Notes: generated by a model from the letters alone, not told the origin. Counted from the stretch's first letter, positions 1 to 7,799 are shown. The stretch is 11,323 nucleotides of DNA from Christensenella sp. UBA7597 (GCA_002474405.1 DLQW01000071.1:1-11323), one strand, 5' to 3'. A program made the numbers and translations.

Positions 1-2046
1 CTCCTTGCCGTCCGCCAGCGCTTCGTCCAGCGCGGCGCGGGCGTCTTTGGTATATTTGTTGTTGGCAATCAGTTCGTCGTACTTCGCCTGCAATTCGTCG
101 GCGTATTCCTGCAACGTCTTTTTCAGCGTGGCTTCCGCCTGAGCGATCGTTTCCACCGCCTGCGCCGCCGCAAACACCTCGTTATACAGCGCTTCCACGT
201 CCTCTACGGTTTTCACTTCCGTTTCGCATCTTTCCGCAAACGAAGCGATTTCGTCCTGCAAAAGCGCCCAGTTCGTAGCGGAATAATCCGTCTGCGTAAG
301 CGTAGCGAACCACGTTTCGAGCGCCGCCTGCTTTTCGGCGATTTTATCTTTCACTTCCTGCGGCAAATCGTGATTCTGATCGGTGTACTTTTCTTCGTCG
401 AACGCCGAAGAATCGAGCACGTACGTCGTGTAGCAAGGCGCTTCAAAGTTTCTCACCTGCCCTTCGAGAATGATGTTCGAGGCAAATTCGAAATAGAGCA
501 TGTCGCCCGCTTTCATATACCACACGCCGCTGAAATCTTCTTCCGTTACGGGATTGCTCACCGTGGCGATTTTCTTCGTCTCTTCGCCGCGCACAATATA
601 CACGTTAAGAACGCAGTTATCCGTCCAGCCGTTTGATTTTCCTTCGGGCAGTACGTTGGCGAACGTAAGCGAGCAATCTTTATTCGCTTTGAACAGCTGC
701 ACGATCGCGGCGTTGCGCCCGATGTACCACTTCCAGTTCTGCGCAAAATATTTCGGCGAATCGAAACCGGCGTTCAGGGATTCGTTGTACATATAATACT
801 TATCCGCGCCCTGTTTATCGAAATCGAGAAGTCCGTCCGCCACGGTACCCGTCATCAGTTTCGTATCCGCCACGGCGCCCGTAATCCAGGTATAGCCGTT
901 GGCATTCATTTTTTCGCAATAATCGAGGTCTCTTCCCTCTTCTTTTACGGGAACGACCGCTTTCATCGCCGTCATCGCGGTATCGTAAACGGAATTGACG
1001 TCCTCCACAGTTTCCGCCGTTTCCACGTCAGTCAGGAATTGCTCGTGCGCCGCATTTACGGTTGCCCAGCCCTCGGCGGTGAAATTCGCTTCTTTCAGCG
1101 TTTTCCAGTACTCCGCCATGTCCGCCTTTTTGGCGGCTTTCGCGTTATCTACCGTGTTGGTTTTCACCGCGTCGATATCGGATACGGCTTTTTCGTACGC
1201 CGCTTTCAGTACGGATAACTTCGTATATTCCGCGTCTTTGAAATCTTTGAGATATTTCTGAATCAGCGCCCAGTTTTCCGCCGTGTAATCGTCCGCGCTC
1301 AGCGCCGATACCTTATCTTCCAGCTTCTTGGTGTATTCCGCAATCTGTTCCGCCGTGGCTTCGTCGGTTTCGCCTTTCGCCGTAAACGTAATCGTCGCTT
1401 TCTGCATGTTCTGATAGTTTCTGTCAATTCCCGCGCCGAGTTCGTAATAAATCACGTCTCCTTGCGCCACTTCTACGGAAAGCCCTTTGTTTACTTCGGC
1501 TTTAATCGCGTCGGTGCCGTTCGATAAATGATACAATTTCGCAAGCTGCGTAACCGATTGCGTTGCGGCTTCGTATTTATAAACGGCAAAAAGGCTGTTC
1601 CAGTCGATATAACCGCCGAAATTCGCCGCCGTGTAATCCCAGGCAATCGTGCCGGCGGCTTCCGCTTCCACATACGTAACCACGCTGCCGCCTGCCTCCG
1701 GGAATTTATACTGCCAGTTTTCAACGGTAAATCCTTTCAGCGACAAAGCGTTATCGCTTGCTTTCGCCGAAAAATCTTTCAGGTTGTAATCGCTCTTCGT
1801 CGAGTCGAAAAACAACGCCGAAGAATCGGTGTACATCAGCTTCACTTTCATGTTGTTGATGCTGTGCCCCTTATATTCGCTGTACCACGTATAATAAGGC
1901 AAATCGCCCATGGTAAGCTGCTTTGTTTCGGCTGCGGAAGCCGTGCTTCCGCCGAGCAGCGACGCGCCTGCCGCCGCGCTTCCCGCGCAGCAAAGCGCAA
2001 GCAGTGCGGCAAGTTTCTTGTTCCGGTTCTTTCCTGATGTATTCAT
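1..2046 (-). CDS. Secreted FIVAR-repeat surface protein with two beta-rich modules (C-terminus beyond window)
   Basis: The minus-strand frame is open from an ATG at 2046 to the left edge, giving 682 visible residues and no stop, so the gene continues outside. The start has a good Shine-Dalgarno (AGGAGAG, 5 bases away). Residues 1-39 look like a Sec signal peptide: basic NRNKK, a hydrophobic Leu/Ala stretch, and an Ala-Ser-Ala cleavage region near 36-38. Residues about 43-222 and 383-556 are Trp/Tyr-rich beta-type modules that resemble each other (AQGDVIYYEL near 197-203 against KAGDMLYFEF near 512-521). Between and after them are alpha-helical segments with the FIVAR signature: YTAENWALI at 254, FTAEGWATV at 322, YSATNWALL at 588, and a start of another near 664. 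FIVAR segments are known in cell-wall proteins of Gram-positive bacteria. I infer a glycan-binding or scaffold role next to the two hydrolases upstream. A wall anchor would be expected in the missing C-terminus. The exact ligand is unknown. Confidence 0.85.
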   Translation of the reverse strand, partial: MNTSGKNRNKKLAALLALCCAGSAAAGASLLGGSTASAAETKQLTMGDLPYYTWYSEYKGHSINNMKVKLMYTDSSALFFDSTKSDYNLKDFSAKASDNALSLKGFTVENWQYKFPEAGGSVVTYVEAEAAGTIAWDYTAANFGGYIDWNSLFAVYKYEAATQSVTQLAKLYHLSNGTDAIKAEVNKGLSVEVAQGDVIYYELGAGIDRNYQNMQKATITFTAKGETDEATAEQIAEYTKKLEDKVSALSADDYTAENWALIQKYLKDFKDAEYTKLSVLKAAYEKAVSDIDAVKTNTVDNAKAAKKADMAEYWKTLKEANFTAEGWATVNAAHEQFLTDVETAETVEDVNSVYDTAMTAMKAVVPVKEEGRDLDYCEKMNANGYTWITGAVADTKLMTGTVADGLLDFDKQGADKYYMYNESLNAGFDSPKYFAQNWKWYIGRNAAIVQLFKANKDCSLTFANVLPEGKSNGWTDNCVLNVYIVRGEETKKIATVSNPVTEEDFSGVWYMKAGDMLYFEFASNIILEGQVRNFEAPCYTTYVLDSSAFDEEKYTDQNHDLPQEVKDKIAEKQAALETWFATLTQTDYSATNWALLQDEIASFAERCETEVKTVEDVEALYNEVFAAAQAVETIAQAEATLKKTLQEYADELQAKYDELIANNKYTKDARAALDEALADGKE

Positions 2047-2070
2047 ATCTTCTCTCCTTATAATTCTCCT
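2047..2070 (-). promoter_or_regulatory. Two tandem Shine-Dalgarno sequences before the FIVAR protein
   Basis: On the minus strand AAGGAGAA is followed 12 bases later by AAGGAGAG, which lies 5 bases from the ATG at 2046. The near copy fixes the start codon. The 112-base gap to the upstream hydrolase gene has no clear terminator or promoter, so the two are probably in one operon. Confidence 0.6.
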
Positions 2071-2158
2071 TATCGGCGGAGTTGCCGTTTTTAACATGAT
2101 AAATTCCGCGATTTTGCCGCTTTTCGCGCCGTTTGCACGCTTTGGCGGCGTTTTTCCG

Positions 2159-3496
2159 TTACGCGTAATAGTTTTCCAGCAGATTCAGATCGCCCGTTCC
2201 GCCCGCAGCTTTCTGATAGAGCGCCGCCAGTTCTTTGGCTTCGCCCGCAACCATCTGCCTTGTGCCGAACACATCGTTATACACCCGCGCGGGGTTCGGA
2301 TCCGCAAAAAAGCCGAATCGCGATACGTTGCCGTGCGCCGCCCAGGGCGTATCCGCATTATCGAACAATCTGAAAATATTCACCGTTTCCACATACGGCA
2401 TATATTTTTCCACGGCGTTCATCATCGCAATCACGTTTGCCGCGGCGCCGTCGGAGCCTTTGCCCGTATCGCTGTACCCTACTTCCGTAATGAACACTTT
2501 TTTATGTTTGCGTTCGTTATCCAGCACAACCTGATACACTTTGTGATTTTCCGTAACGAAATACGATTCGTCGAAATCTTTCGTATCGCGGTACGGGTGC
2601 CATGCCGCCACGTCGAAATAATCGTCGGGATTCACCGACGCGGTTTCGTCGGTTTCGGACGAATAGAAATAGCCGAATTCGCCGCTGAAAATATTATCGT
2701 AAATCTTCTGTAAAAACCAGGCGTTGGAAGGGCGGCTTTGGGTTACGTCGCTTTTCCCCTGCCCCATCGGTTCGGTAAGCCCGCCCATCACGCTTTTCGC
2801 GTCGGGGTTGGCGTTGTGAATCGCCCGCGTGGCGAAATAGAGCATATCCGTGGAAATCGCCGCCATCATTTCCGAATCGAACAGCGAATCATCGTAACAG
2901 CTGTACATAAAATCGGGGTTGTTGAGTTCGTTATCGATTTCCCAGTACTCCACTTCGGGAAATTCGGAAACCAGCGTATACCAGGAAGTATAATAATCGT
3001 CCAGCCACTGCTTGTAATAACTGCCCGTGGAAAGATTCCGCCGCACCTTCCCCACGGAATTCTGCCCGTTGTTGAAGTTGTGATGGTTCATGCCGATATT
3101 CGTTATGCCGCGCGCAACGCACTCCGCAAGTTCCGCGTGCATTACGGCGCAATTTCCGGCGTTTAAAGTATCTTTATCTTCCAGAAGATACGTGAAGTGC
3201 ATCCAGTGCCGCACCGTTTTCGCGCCCAGATTTTCAATCAGCTGAAAATCCACGCCGAAATCTTCCACGGTAAACGGCGAGCCGTTATACTCTCTGTCCT
3301 CTATCAGATAGCAGATTCCGTACAGTTTCGTCGTATCGGCAATGCCGTGAGACGTATCCAGCGGAATTTCTTCCTGCGGTTGATCTGCCGGAGGCTGTTC
3401 CTGCCCGCCCGAATTTGTATCGCATCCGGCAACGGAAAACGCCGAAGCCGCACACAGAAACGCCGCCGTTACCGCTGCGAAAAATCTCTTTTTCAT
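2159..3496 (-). CDS. Lipoprotein glycoside hydrolase, clan GH-A type (copy 2)
   Basis: 445 residues. The N-terminus is a lipoprotein signal peptide: MKKR, a hydrophobic core, and a lipobox VAGC with the lipidated Cys at 25, then a Gly/Pro/Gln-rich linker (29-45). The rest fits a (beta/alpha)8 barrel of clan GH-A. The acid/base is E190 in YWEIDNELNN (strand 4), H300 lies in AAWHPY (strand 6), and the nucleophile is E338 in VFITEVGY (strand 7), 148 residues on. Other barrel-strand segments are KTVRHWMH (93-100) and NIGMNHHNFN (133-142). These residues predict a retaining glycosidase outside the membrane. I cannot assign a CAZy family: the NE motif recalls GH5/39/44/51 relatives but matches none that I recognise fully. 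It is a paralog of the gene just upstream, sharing GHxIAD near the N-terminus, the NIGMNHHNFN strand, the WEIDNE and VMGGLTEP motifs, and a GDL tail. The start lies 4 bases past the upstream stop. Confidence 0.85.
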   Translation of the reverse strand: MKKRFFAAVTAAFLCAASAFSVAGCDTNSGGQEQPPADQPQEEIPLDTSHGIADTTKLYGICYLIEDREYNGSPFTVEDFGVDFQLIENLGAKTVRHWMHFTYLLEDKDTLNAGNCAVMHAELAECVARGITNIGMNHHNFNNGQNSVGKVRRNLSTGSYYKQWLDDYYTSWYTLVSEFPEVEYWEIDNELNNPDFMYSCYDDSLFDSEMMAAISTDMLYFATRAIHNANPDAKSVMGGLTEPMGQGKSDVTQSRPSNAWFLQKIYDNIFSGEFGYFYSSETDETASVNPDDYFDVAAWHPYRDTKDFDESYFVTENHKVYQVVLDNERKHKKVFITEVGYSDTGKGSDGAAANVIAMMNAVEKYMPYVETVNIFRLFDNADTPWAAHGNVSRFGFFADPNPARVYNDVFGTRQMVAGEAKELAALYQKAAGGTGDLNLLENYYA

Positions 3497-3512
3497 CCCG
3501 TCAATTCCCCTT
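3497..3512 (-). promoter_or_regulatory. Shine-Dalgarno embedded in the end of the upstream hydrolase gene
   Basis: AAGGGGAA (plus-strand 3505-3512) lies within the last codons of the upstream gene (Lys-Lys-Gly-Asn-stop), 8 bases from the ATG at 3496. Stop and start are 4 bases apart. This layout is typical of translational coupling, so the two hydrolases should be made together. Confidence 0.65.
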
Positions 3513-4793
3513 TTTCATCAGTACTTCCAAATCGCCCGAACCTCCCGCAAGCCGCTGGAAGGCGTAAGCCTTATTTTTCGGCGCGCCGGGGATACATCTT
3601 CCGTCCGCCGCGATATTAATCGACTGCGTTTCCGAAGCGAGTTTATAATACGTTCTCGTATAATCGGGATCGTGCACCAGCCCGAAACGCACTTCGTAGG
3701 CGCTGTCCCAGTTATTCAGCTTGCCCACGTCGTACAGTTTGAACATGTTCACAGTTTCCAGCCACGGTAACTGCTTGCAGGCGTCGAACATTTCTTCCAT
3801 GTATTTTATGGCGTTCTGCTCGCCGTTGCAGGTGGTATCGTTCCAGCCGATTTCGGTAAAGAATACTTTTTTGTGCTTTTTCTCGTTCTGCAGAATAATA
3901 TCGTAATATTCTTTATTGATTTCTATGAAATTCTTTTTGTTGAACGAAGGCATGTACGGGTGCCAGCAGGCTATCTGAAAATAATCGTCGGCGTTTTTCG
4001 AAGCGCCGCTTTTTTCTTCCGTCCCGTAAAAATATCCGTATTCGCCGCTTGCCACGTTATCGTATAACAGCTGTAAAAAAGTTGCCGTATTGCCCATGCC
4101 GAGCCCTTTCGGCTCCGTAAGTCCGCCCATCACCGTCTGTGCCGCGGGGTTTTCTTCGTGAATCGCGCGGGAGGCGTAATAGAACATATCCGTGGCGATT
4201 TCCGCCATCTCTTTCACCGAATACGAATCGTGCGAAGAACCGTTCCACATGAAATCGGAATTGTTCACTTCGTTATCGATTTCCCAGTACTTCACTTCGG
4301 GGAACTCCTTCACCAGCGTGCGCCACGATTCGTAATAATCGTTCAGCCATTCCACATACGCGCTGCCTTCCGATACGTCGCGCTTATAGGGTTTTGCAAC
4401 GGTGTTGCCGGTGGCGTTGAAGTTGTGGTGATTCATGCCGATGTTCGTCATGCCCGCCGCTTCGCACGCCGCCAGCAGTTCGTGCATGTTTTTCGTTGCG
4501 GCGCAATCGGGTTTCAGCGTATTAGGCGAGGACATGAAATGCGGGAAGTGCATCCACTGCCGCACCGTTTTTACGCCCATGTTCTTCATCAGAAGCACTT
4601 CGTTTGCGATATCCAGCGTTTCGGCGCTGCGTTCTTCCAGAAGATAACACATGCCGTACAGATTGCTCTGATCCGCTATGCCGTGCGAAGAATCCAGAGC
4701 GGTCTCCTCTTTGCCGCATGCGGCGCCGAGGCACGACGTTGCGATTGTTGTGCCCGCAACGAAAGCGGATAACCATTTTTTGAAATTTATCAT
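3501..4793 (-). CDS. Lipoprotein glycoside hydrolase, clan GH-A type (copy 1)
   Basis: 430 residues from the ATG at 4793, which is preceded by AGAGGGAA at a suitable distance. A longer reading from a TTG at 4814 would place that ribosome binding site inside the gene, so I reject it. The signal peptide MINFKKWL... ends in a lipobox-like region; the lipidated Cys is C26 (GAAC) or C21 (ATSC). The GH-A barrel residues are all present: acid/base E175 in YWEIDNEVNN, H278 in ACWHPY, nucleophile E314 in VFFTEIGW, and the NIGMNHHNFN strand (117-126). It is the first gene after the 4877-4905 promoter and overlaps functionally with the downstream paralog. The copies differ most in the linker after the signal peptide, which is much shorter here, and around barrel loops (about 225-240 and 355-400), where different substrate specificity could arise. 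Predicted extracellular, membrane-tethered retaining glycosidase. The family and the sugar linkage cleaved are unknown. Confidence 0.85.
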   Translation of the reverse strand: MINFKKWLSAFVAGTTIATSCLGAACGKEETALDSSHGIADQSNLYGMCYLLEERSAETLDIANEVLLMKNMGVKTVRQWMHFPHFMSSPNTLKPDCAATKNMHELLAACEAAGMTNIGMNHHNFNATGNTVAKPYKRDVSEGSAYVEWLNDYYESWRTLVKEFPEVKYWEIDNEVNNSDFMWNGSSHDSYSVKEMAEIATDMFYYASRAIHEENPAAQTVMGGLTEPKGLGMGNTATFLQLLYDNVASGEYGYFYGTEEKSGASKNADDYFQIACWHPYMPSFNKKNFIEINKEYYDIILQNEKKHKKVFFTEIGWNDTTCNGEQNAIKYMEEMFDACKQLPWLETVNMFKLYDVGKLNNWDSAYEVRFGLVHDPDYTRTYYKLASETQSINIAADGRCIPGAPKNKAYAFQRLAGGSGDLEVLMKKGN

Positions 4794-4876
4794 TTTTCTT
4801 TCCCTCTTTGCCAAAGCTGCCTGAATATGGCGATTTTTCCGTTATTTATCGTATAATTCGGATAAATTCCGTAAAA

Positions 4877-4905
4877 ATAGTATCATAAAAAAAATCGATT
4901 GTCAA
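4877..4905 (-). promoter_or_regulatory. Promoter of the GH-A hydrolase / FIVAR operon
   Basis: On the minus strand there is a perfect TTGACA (-35, plus 4900-4905), a 17-base spacer and TACTAT (-10, plus 4877-4882). It lies about 84 bases upstream of the first hydrolase start. The -35 and spacer sit within the terminator of the regulator gene. Confidence 0.75.
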
Positions 4906-4932
4906 TACTAAAAAATAAAGACAACCGATTTT
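4887..4932 (-). terminator. Intrinsic terminator of the AraC-family regulator gene
   Basis: The minus-strand transcript carries a 13-bp stem (arms at 4920-4932 and 4891-4903, one G-U pair) with a 16-base loop, followed at once by a run of U residues from the A tract at 4887-4894. It begins 20 bases after the regulator stop codon. The 3' arm and U tract overlap the promoter of the next operon. Confidence 0.75.
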
Positions 4933-4951
4933 CAGAATATATAACCGAATT

Positions 4952-5749
4952 TTATAACGGCGAAAATTTATCTTTTTCAAGATTCTTCAGCCCGTCAAGA
5001 TACCTTGTGCGCGCCTCGTTGGGCGTACTGCCTATAATTTCGCGGTACTTTGTACAGAACTGCGCCACAGAGGAAAAGCCGCAGCGCGCCGCGATTTCCT
5101 TGATTAAGTATTCTTTTCCGTTGCCGCTTCTGAGCAGCCTGTCCGCCAGTTCGATACGCTTCTGCAAAATATATTCGTTCACGCCGACGTTATATTTTTT
5201 CGCGAAAATTTTTCTGAAATGGTCGTAACTGTACCCTGACATTTCCGCCAGCTTCGCCGTATCGATTTCGCAGCAGAAATTCGAATCGATGTAGTTGAGA
5301 ATATTGTCCAGATTTCTGTCCGCCGAAAGCAACGGGCGCTTTCTTGCCGCGGAAATCAGCTTGATGGCGATAATCGTGCAATAGCTGTTGATCAGCTGTT
5401 CGGAATATATGTTGCGGTTGGTTACTTCGCGATAGATTTTTTTCATATATTCTTTGATATCGTAATCCGATTCGTTGTAAATGCCCTCCGCGTAACCGTC
5501 CTCGCCGAAAATTTCCAGCCCGATATACAAAACTTCCGTACCTTTCTCGTCGAATTCCGTATGCTGCACTTTCGGTCCCACCAGCATGAACGTATCTTTT
5601 TCGAACGTGTGCCGTTCTTTGTGGAAATCCACCCAGCCGCTGCCGTTTACGTAATACACGATTTCGTAGCAGGGGTGCGCGTGCGGCTTGCCCAGCGTGG
5701 CTTTTTCGTATGTGAAGTTCACACAGAACAAAAGATTCGTGGTAATCAT
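4952..5749 (-). CDS. AraC-family transcriptional regulator with N-terminal cupin sensor
   Basis: 265 residues from the ATG at 5749, preceded by GGGAGGGCAGGG. Residues about 18-68 form a cupin-type domain: HAHPCYEIVYYVNGSG with H23 and H25, then MLVGPKVQH with H63, the usual pattern of sugar-sensing AraC proteins. Residues 145-250 are the double helix-turn-helix DNA-binding domain: LAEMSGYSYDHFRKIFAKK (first HTH, about 163-184) and IAARCGFSSVAQFCTKYRE (second, about 214-236), ending in the typical STPNEAR. Length is normal for the family. It has its own promoter and terminator and sits directly upstream of the hydrolase operon in the same direction, so I infer that it controls that operon, and perhaps the divergent GH13 gene, in response to a sugar. 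Whether it activates or represses is not visible. Confidence 0.93.
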   Translation of the reverse strand: MITTNLLFCVNFTYEKATLGKPHAHPCYEIVYYVNGSGWVDFHKERHTFEKDTFMLVGPKVQHTEFDEKGTEVLYIGLEIFGEDGYAEGIYNESDYDIKEYMKKIYREVTNRNIYSEQLINSYCTIIAIKLISAARKRPLLSADRNLDNILNYIDSNFCCEIDTAKLAEMSGYSYDHFRKIFAKKYNVGVNEYILQKRIELADRLLRSGNGKEYLIKEIAARCGFSSVAQFCTKYREIIGSTPNEARTRYLDGLKNLEKDKFSPL

Positions 5750-5764
5750 TCCCTGCCCTCCCGT

Positions 5765-5886
5765 GTAAAAACCGTATTTCCGTAAAAAATCCGTCTTTCT
5801 TCTTACGTATTTTCATTATAACCGTTTTTCGGGGTAAAATCAATAATTTTTTACGGGTAAATCGGCTGTTTTTCGGTTGTTTTTAC
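5765..5886. repeat. Nested inverted motifs around the regulator promoter (candidate operators)
   Basis: CCGTAAAAAA at 5780-5789 has an exact inverted copy, TTTTTTACGG, at 5847-5856. GTAAAAAC at 5765-5772 has an exact inverted copy, GTTTTTAC, at 5879-5886. The two pairs are nested and enclose the -35 and -10 boxes at 5815-5843. Nine bases of the first motif recur at 4869-4877 at the expected transcription start of the hydrolase operon. An operator role is inferred; AT-rich words can recur by chance. Confidence 0.4.
5815..5843 (-). promoter_or_regulatory. Promoter of the AraC-family regulator
   Basis: On the minus strand TTGATT (plus 5838-5843), a 17-base spacer and a perfect TATAAT (plus 5815-5820), 66 bases before the regulator start codon. 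Confidence 0.75.
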
Positions 5887-6024
5887 GTTTTTTTCGGAAA
5901 AATCCGCCCCGAAAATGAAGAAATCGCAATAAAATCGTAATTTCCAGCGTATCTTTTCCGCTCGATTTCAGGTATAATTTCCCCTAAAAAGAAGATATTT
6001 GAAAGGAAGCCGATGAAATTTGAT
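5887..6024. other. Intergenic stretch between divergent genes
   Basis: This is the middle of a 382-base gap between the regulator and the GH13 gene. It holds a TATAAT at 5973-5978 without a convincing -35, a Shine-Dalgarno-like GAAAGGAAG at 6001, and a possible 14-codon frame from ATG 6013 to TAG 6057 that runs across the GH13 promoter. I see no larger gene and no RNA gene here. Confidence 0.5.
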
Positions 6025-6053
6025 TTGACTATCCGCCGCAATAGGTATATAAT
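6025..6053 (+). promoter_or_regulatory. Promoter of the GH13 / mscS unit
   Basis: TTGACT (6025-6030), 17-base spacer, TATAAT (6048-6053). It leaves a leader of about 70 bases with two short inverted repeats (TTCCG/CGGAA at 6069-6090, GCGG/CCGC at 6103-6117) before the AAGGAG ribosome binding site at 6120. Confidence 0.8.
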
Positions 6054-6131
6054 ATAGGCAGTCGGGATTTCCGAAGAAAATTTCACGGAACCTAACAAAA
6101 ATGCGGCTGTCATCCGCCCGAAGGAGAACTT

Positions 6132-7736
6132 ATGCAGGAAAAACAAGACGACTTTCTCGATTTAATCGTTTATCAGATTTACCCGCGCAGCTTTTACGAT
6201 TCGAACGGCGACGGCATCGGCGATCTGAACGGAATCAGGCAAAAAATCCCCTATCTGAAAGAACTGGGCGTAAACGCCGTATGGATTTGCCCTTGCTATA
6301 AAAGCCCGAATTACGATAACGGCTACGATATTTCCGATTACCGGGATATTATGGACGAGTTCGGCACGCTGGACGACTGGAAAAAGCTGGCGGAAGAACT
6401 GCACGCAAACGGCATGAAAATCATCATGGACCTTGTGGTGAACCACACGTCCTCCGAACATTTCTGGTTCCGTCAGGCACGTTCTTCCAAAGATAACCCC
6501 TACCACGATTATTATATCTGGGCGGACAAGCCGCTTACGGACTGGACGGCGTGCTTCGGCGGCAGCGCCTGGGAATATAACCCCGCAACGAACGAATACT
6601 ATCTGCATTCTTTCGCCGTGCAGCAGCCCGACCTGAACTGGGAAAACCCGAAAGTACGGCAGGCTTGCTGCGACGTTGTGGATTTCTGGACGGACCTCGG
6701 CGTAGACGGCTTCCGATGCGACGTGCTGGATTATATCTCCAAAGATTTTGCCGCCAACAAAAAGCTGAACGGTCCGCGCCTGCACGAATATATCCGTCAG
6801 CTGTTCGGGCGCGAAAAGACAAAACATCTTTTCACAGTAGGAGAATGCCAGTCCGACGCGCAAAGCATCTGCGATATTTGCGGCAAAGACCGCGGCGAAT
6901 TGAAATCGGTGTTTCAGTTCGAACATATCGGGCTGGGAAGATCGGATAAATACAATCCCGCCCCCTACCGCTGCGATGACATTAAAAACGTGCTCGTCAA
7001 ATGGCAGAATTTCACCGCGGAACACAATCTTTTATATATTTTATTTACCGATAATCACGATCAGCCGTTTTTTCTTTCCCGCCTCGGAAACGATAAAGAA
7101 TTCCGTTACGAATGCGCCACGGCGGACGCGGGCATGTTTTACCTGCTGAAAGGCATTCCGTTTATTTATCAGGGGCAGGAGTTCGGCTCGGCAAATTCGT
7201 ATTACAGCGATATTTCCTGCTTTAACGACGTGGAAACGGTGAATTATTATCACGACAATCTTAATAAAAAGCCGCAGGAAAAACTGATTGCCGAAATCAA
7301 TTACGGCAGCCGCGATAACACCCGCCGCCCGCTCGCCTGGACGAACGAATCGGGCTCCCACGGCTTTACAAGCGGCACGCCGTGGCTGAAGATGCCGTCG
7401 CGCGCCGACGAAATCAATCTTGAAAAAGACCGCGCCTCGGAAAAATCGATTTTCGCTTTTTATAAAAAGCTCCTCGCGCTCCGCAATGCAAACGGCGTAA
7501 TCAGATACGGCTCGTTCAAAGATCTTACGAAAAATGACGGCTGTTTCGTTTACGAACGCGCGCTCGGCGGCGAAAAAATCGTAGTCGCCGTCAATTTCGA
7601 AAAGAATAACGAAATTCTTCTTCCCGAAACGGTTATAAACGCACGCCCGGAAATTCTCCTTTGCAATTATCCGGACGCCGAATCGTCCGCAACGATTTTC
7701 AGACCGTTTGAAATCAGAGTGTACCGCGTCTCGTAA
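6132..7736 (+). CDS. GH13 alpha-glucosidase, oligo-1,6-glucosidase-like
   Basis: 534 residues from ATG 6132 behind AAGGAG; no signal peptide, so cytoplasmic. All four conserved regions of the alpha-amylase family are present: DLVVNH (100-105), GFRCDV with nucleophile D197, VGE with acid/base E238, and NHDQ with the third acid D310. DSNGDGIGDLNG (23-34) matches the calcium-binding loop of the oligo-1,6-glucosidase subgroup, and QPDLNW, YQGQEFG and a C-terminal beta-sandwich domain also fit. Length is close to the 550-560 of the family. The residue after the nucleophile is Val (V198), which in the family goes with preference for alpha-1,6 over alpha-1,4 bonds (maltases have Thr there). Expected role: release of glucose from isomalto-oligosaccharides or dextrin branches after uptake. 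It is divergent from the AraC-family regulator and followed by mscS without a terminator. Confidence 0.93.
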   Translation: MQEKQDDFLDLIVYQIYPRSFYDSNGDGIGDLNGIRQKIPYLKELGVNAVWICPCYKSPNYDNGYDISDYRDIMDEFGTLDDWKKLAEELHANGMKIIMDLVVNHTSSEHFWFRQARSSKDNPYHDYYIWADKPLTDWTACFGGSAWEYNPATNEYYLHSFAVQQPDLNWENPKVRQACCDVVDFWTDLGVDGFRCDVLDYISKDFAANKKLNGPRLHEYIRQLFGREKTKHLFTVGECQSDAQSICDICGKDRGELKSVFQFEHIGLGRSDKYNPAPYRCDDIKNVLVKWQNFTAEHNLLYILFTDNHDQPFFLSRLGNDKEFRYECATADAGMFYLLKGIPFIYQGQEFGSANSYYSDISCFNDVETVNYYHDNLNKKPQEKLIAEINYGSRDNTRRPLAWTNESGSHGFTSGTPWLKMPSRADEINLEKDRASEKSIFAFYKKLLALRNANGVIRYGSFKDLTKNDGCFVYERALGGEKIVVAVNFEKNNEILLPETVINARPEILLCNYPDAESSATIFRPFEIRVYRVS

Positions 7737-7799
7737 CACGTTACGCATCCGTGAACGGCGCGCAAAATCTTAAAATCTATTTATACTGGAGTGAAATAT

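Noticed and set aside
2738..3166. Long plus-strand open frames opposite the hydrolase genes (also 1528-2713 and 4158-4772)
   Set aside because: They are antisense shadows with His/Arg/Ile-rich composition, lack ribosome binding sites, and lie opposite clearly conserved genes.
4794..4814. Upstream TTG start for the first hydrolase
   Set aside because: It would make the AGAGGGAA ribosome binding site part of the coding region and add a charged segment before a normal lipoprotein signal peptide.
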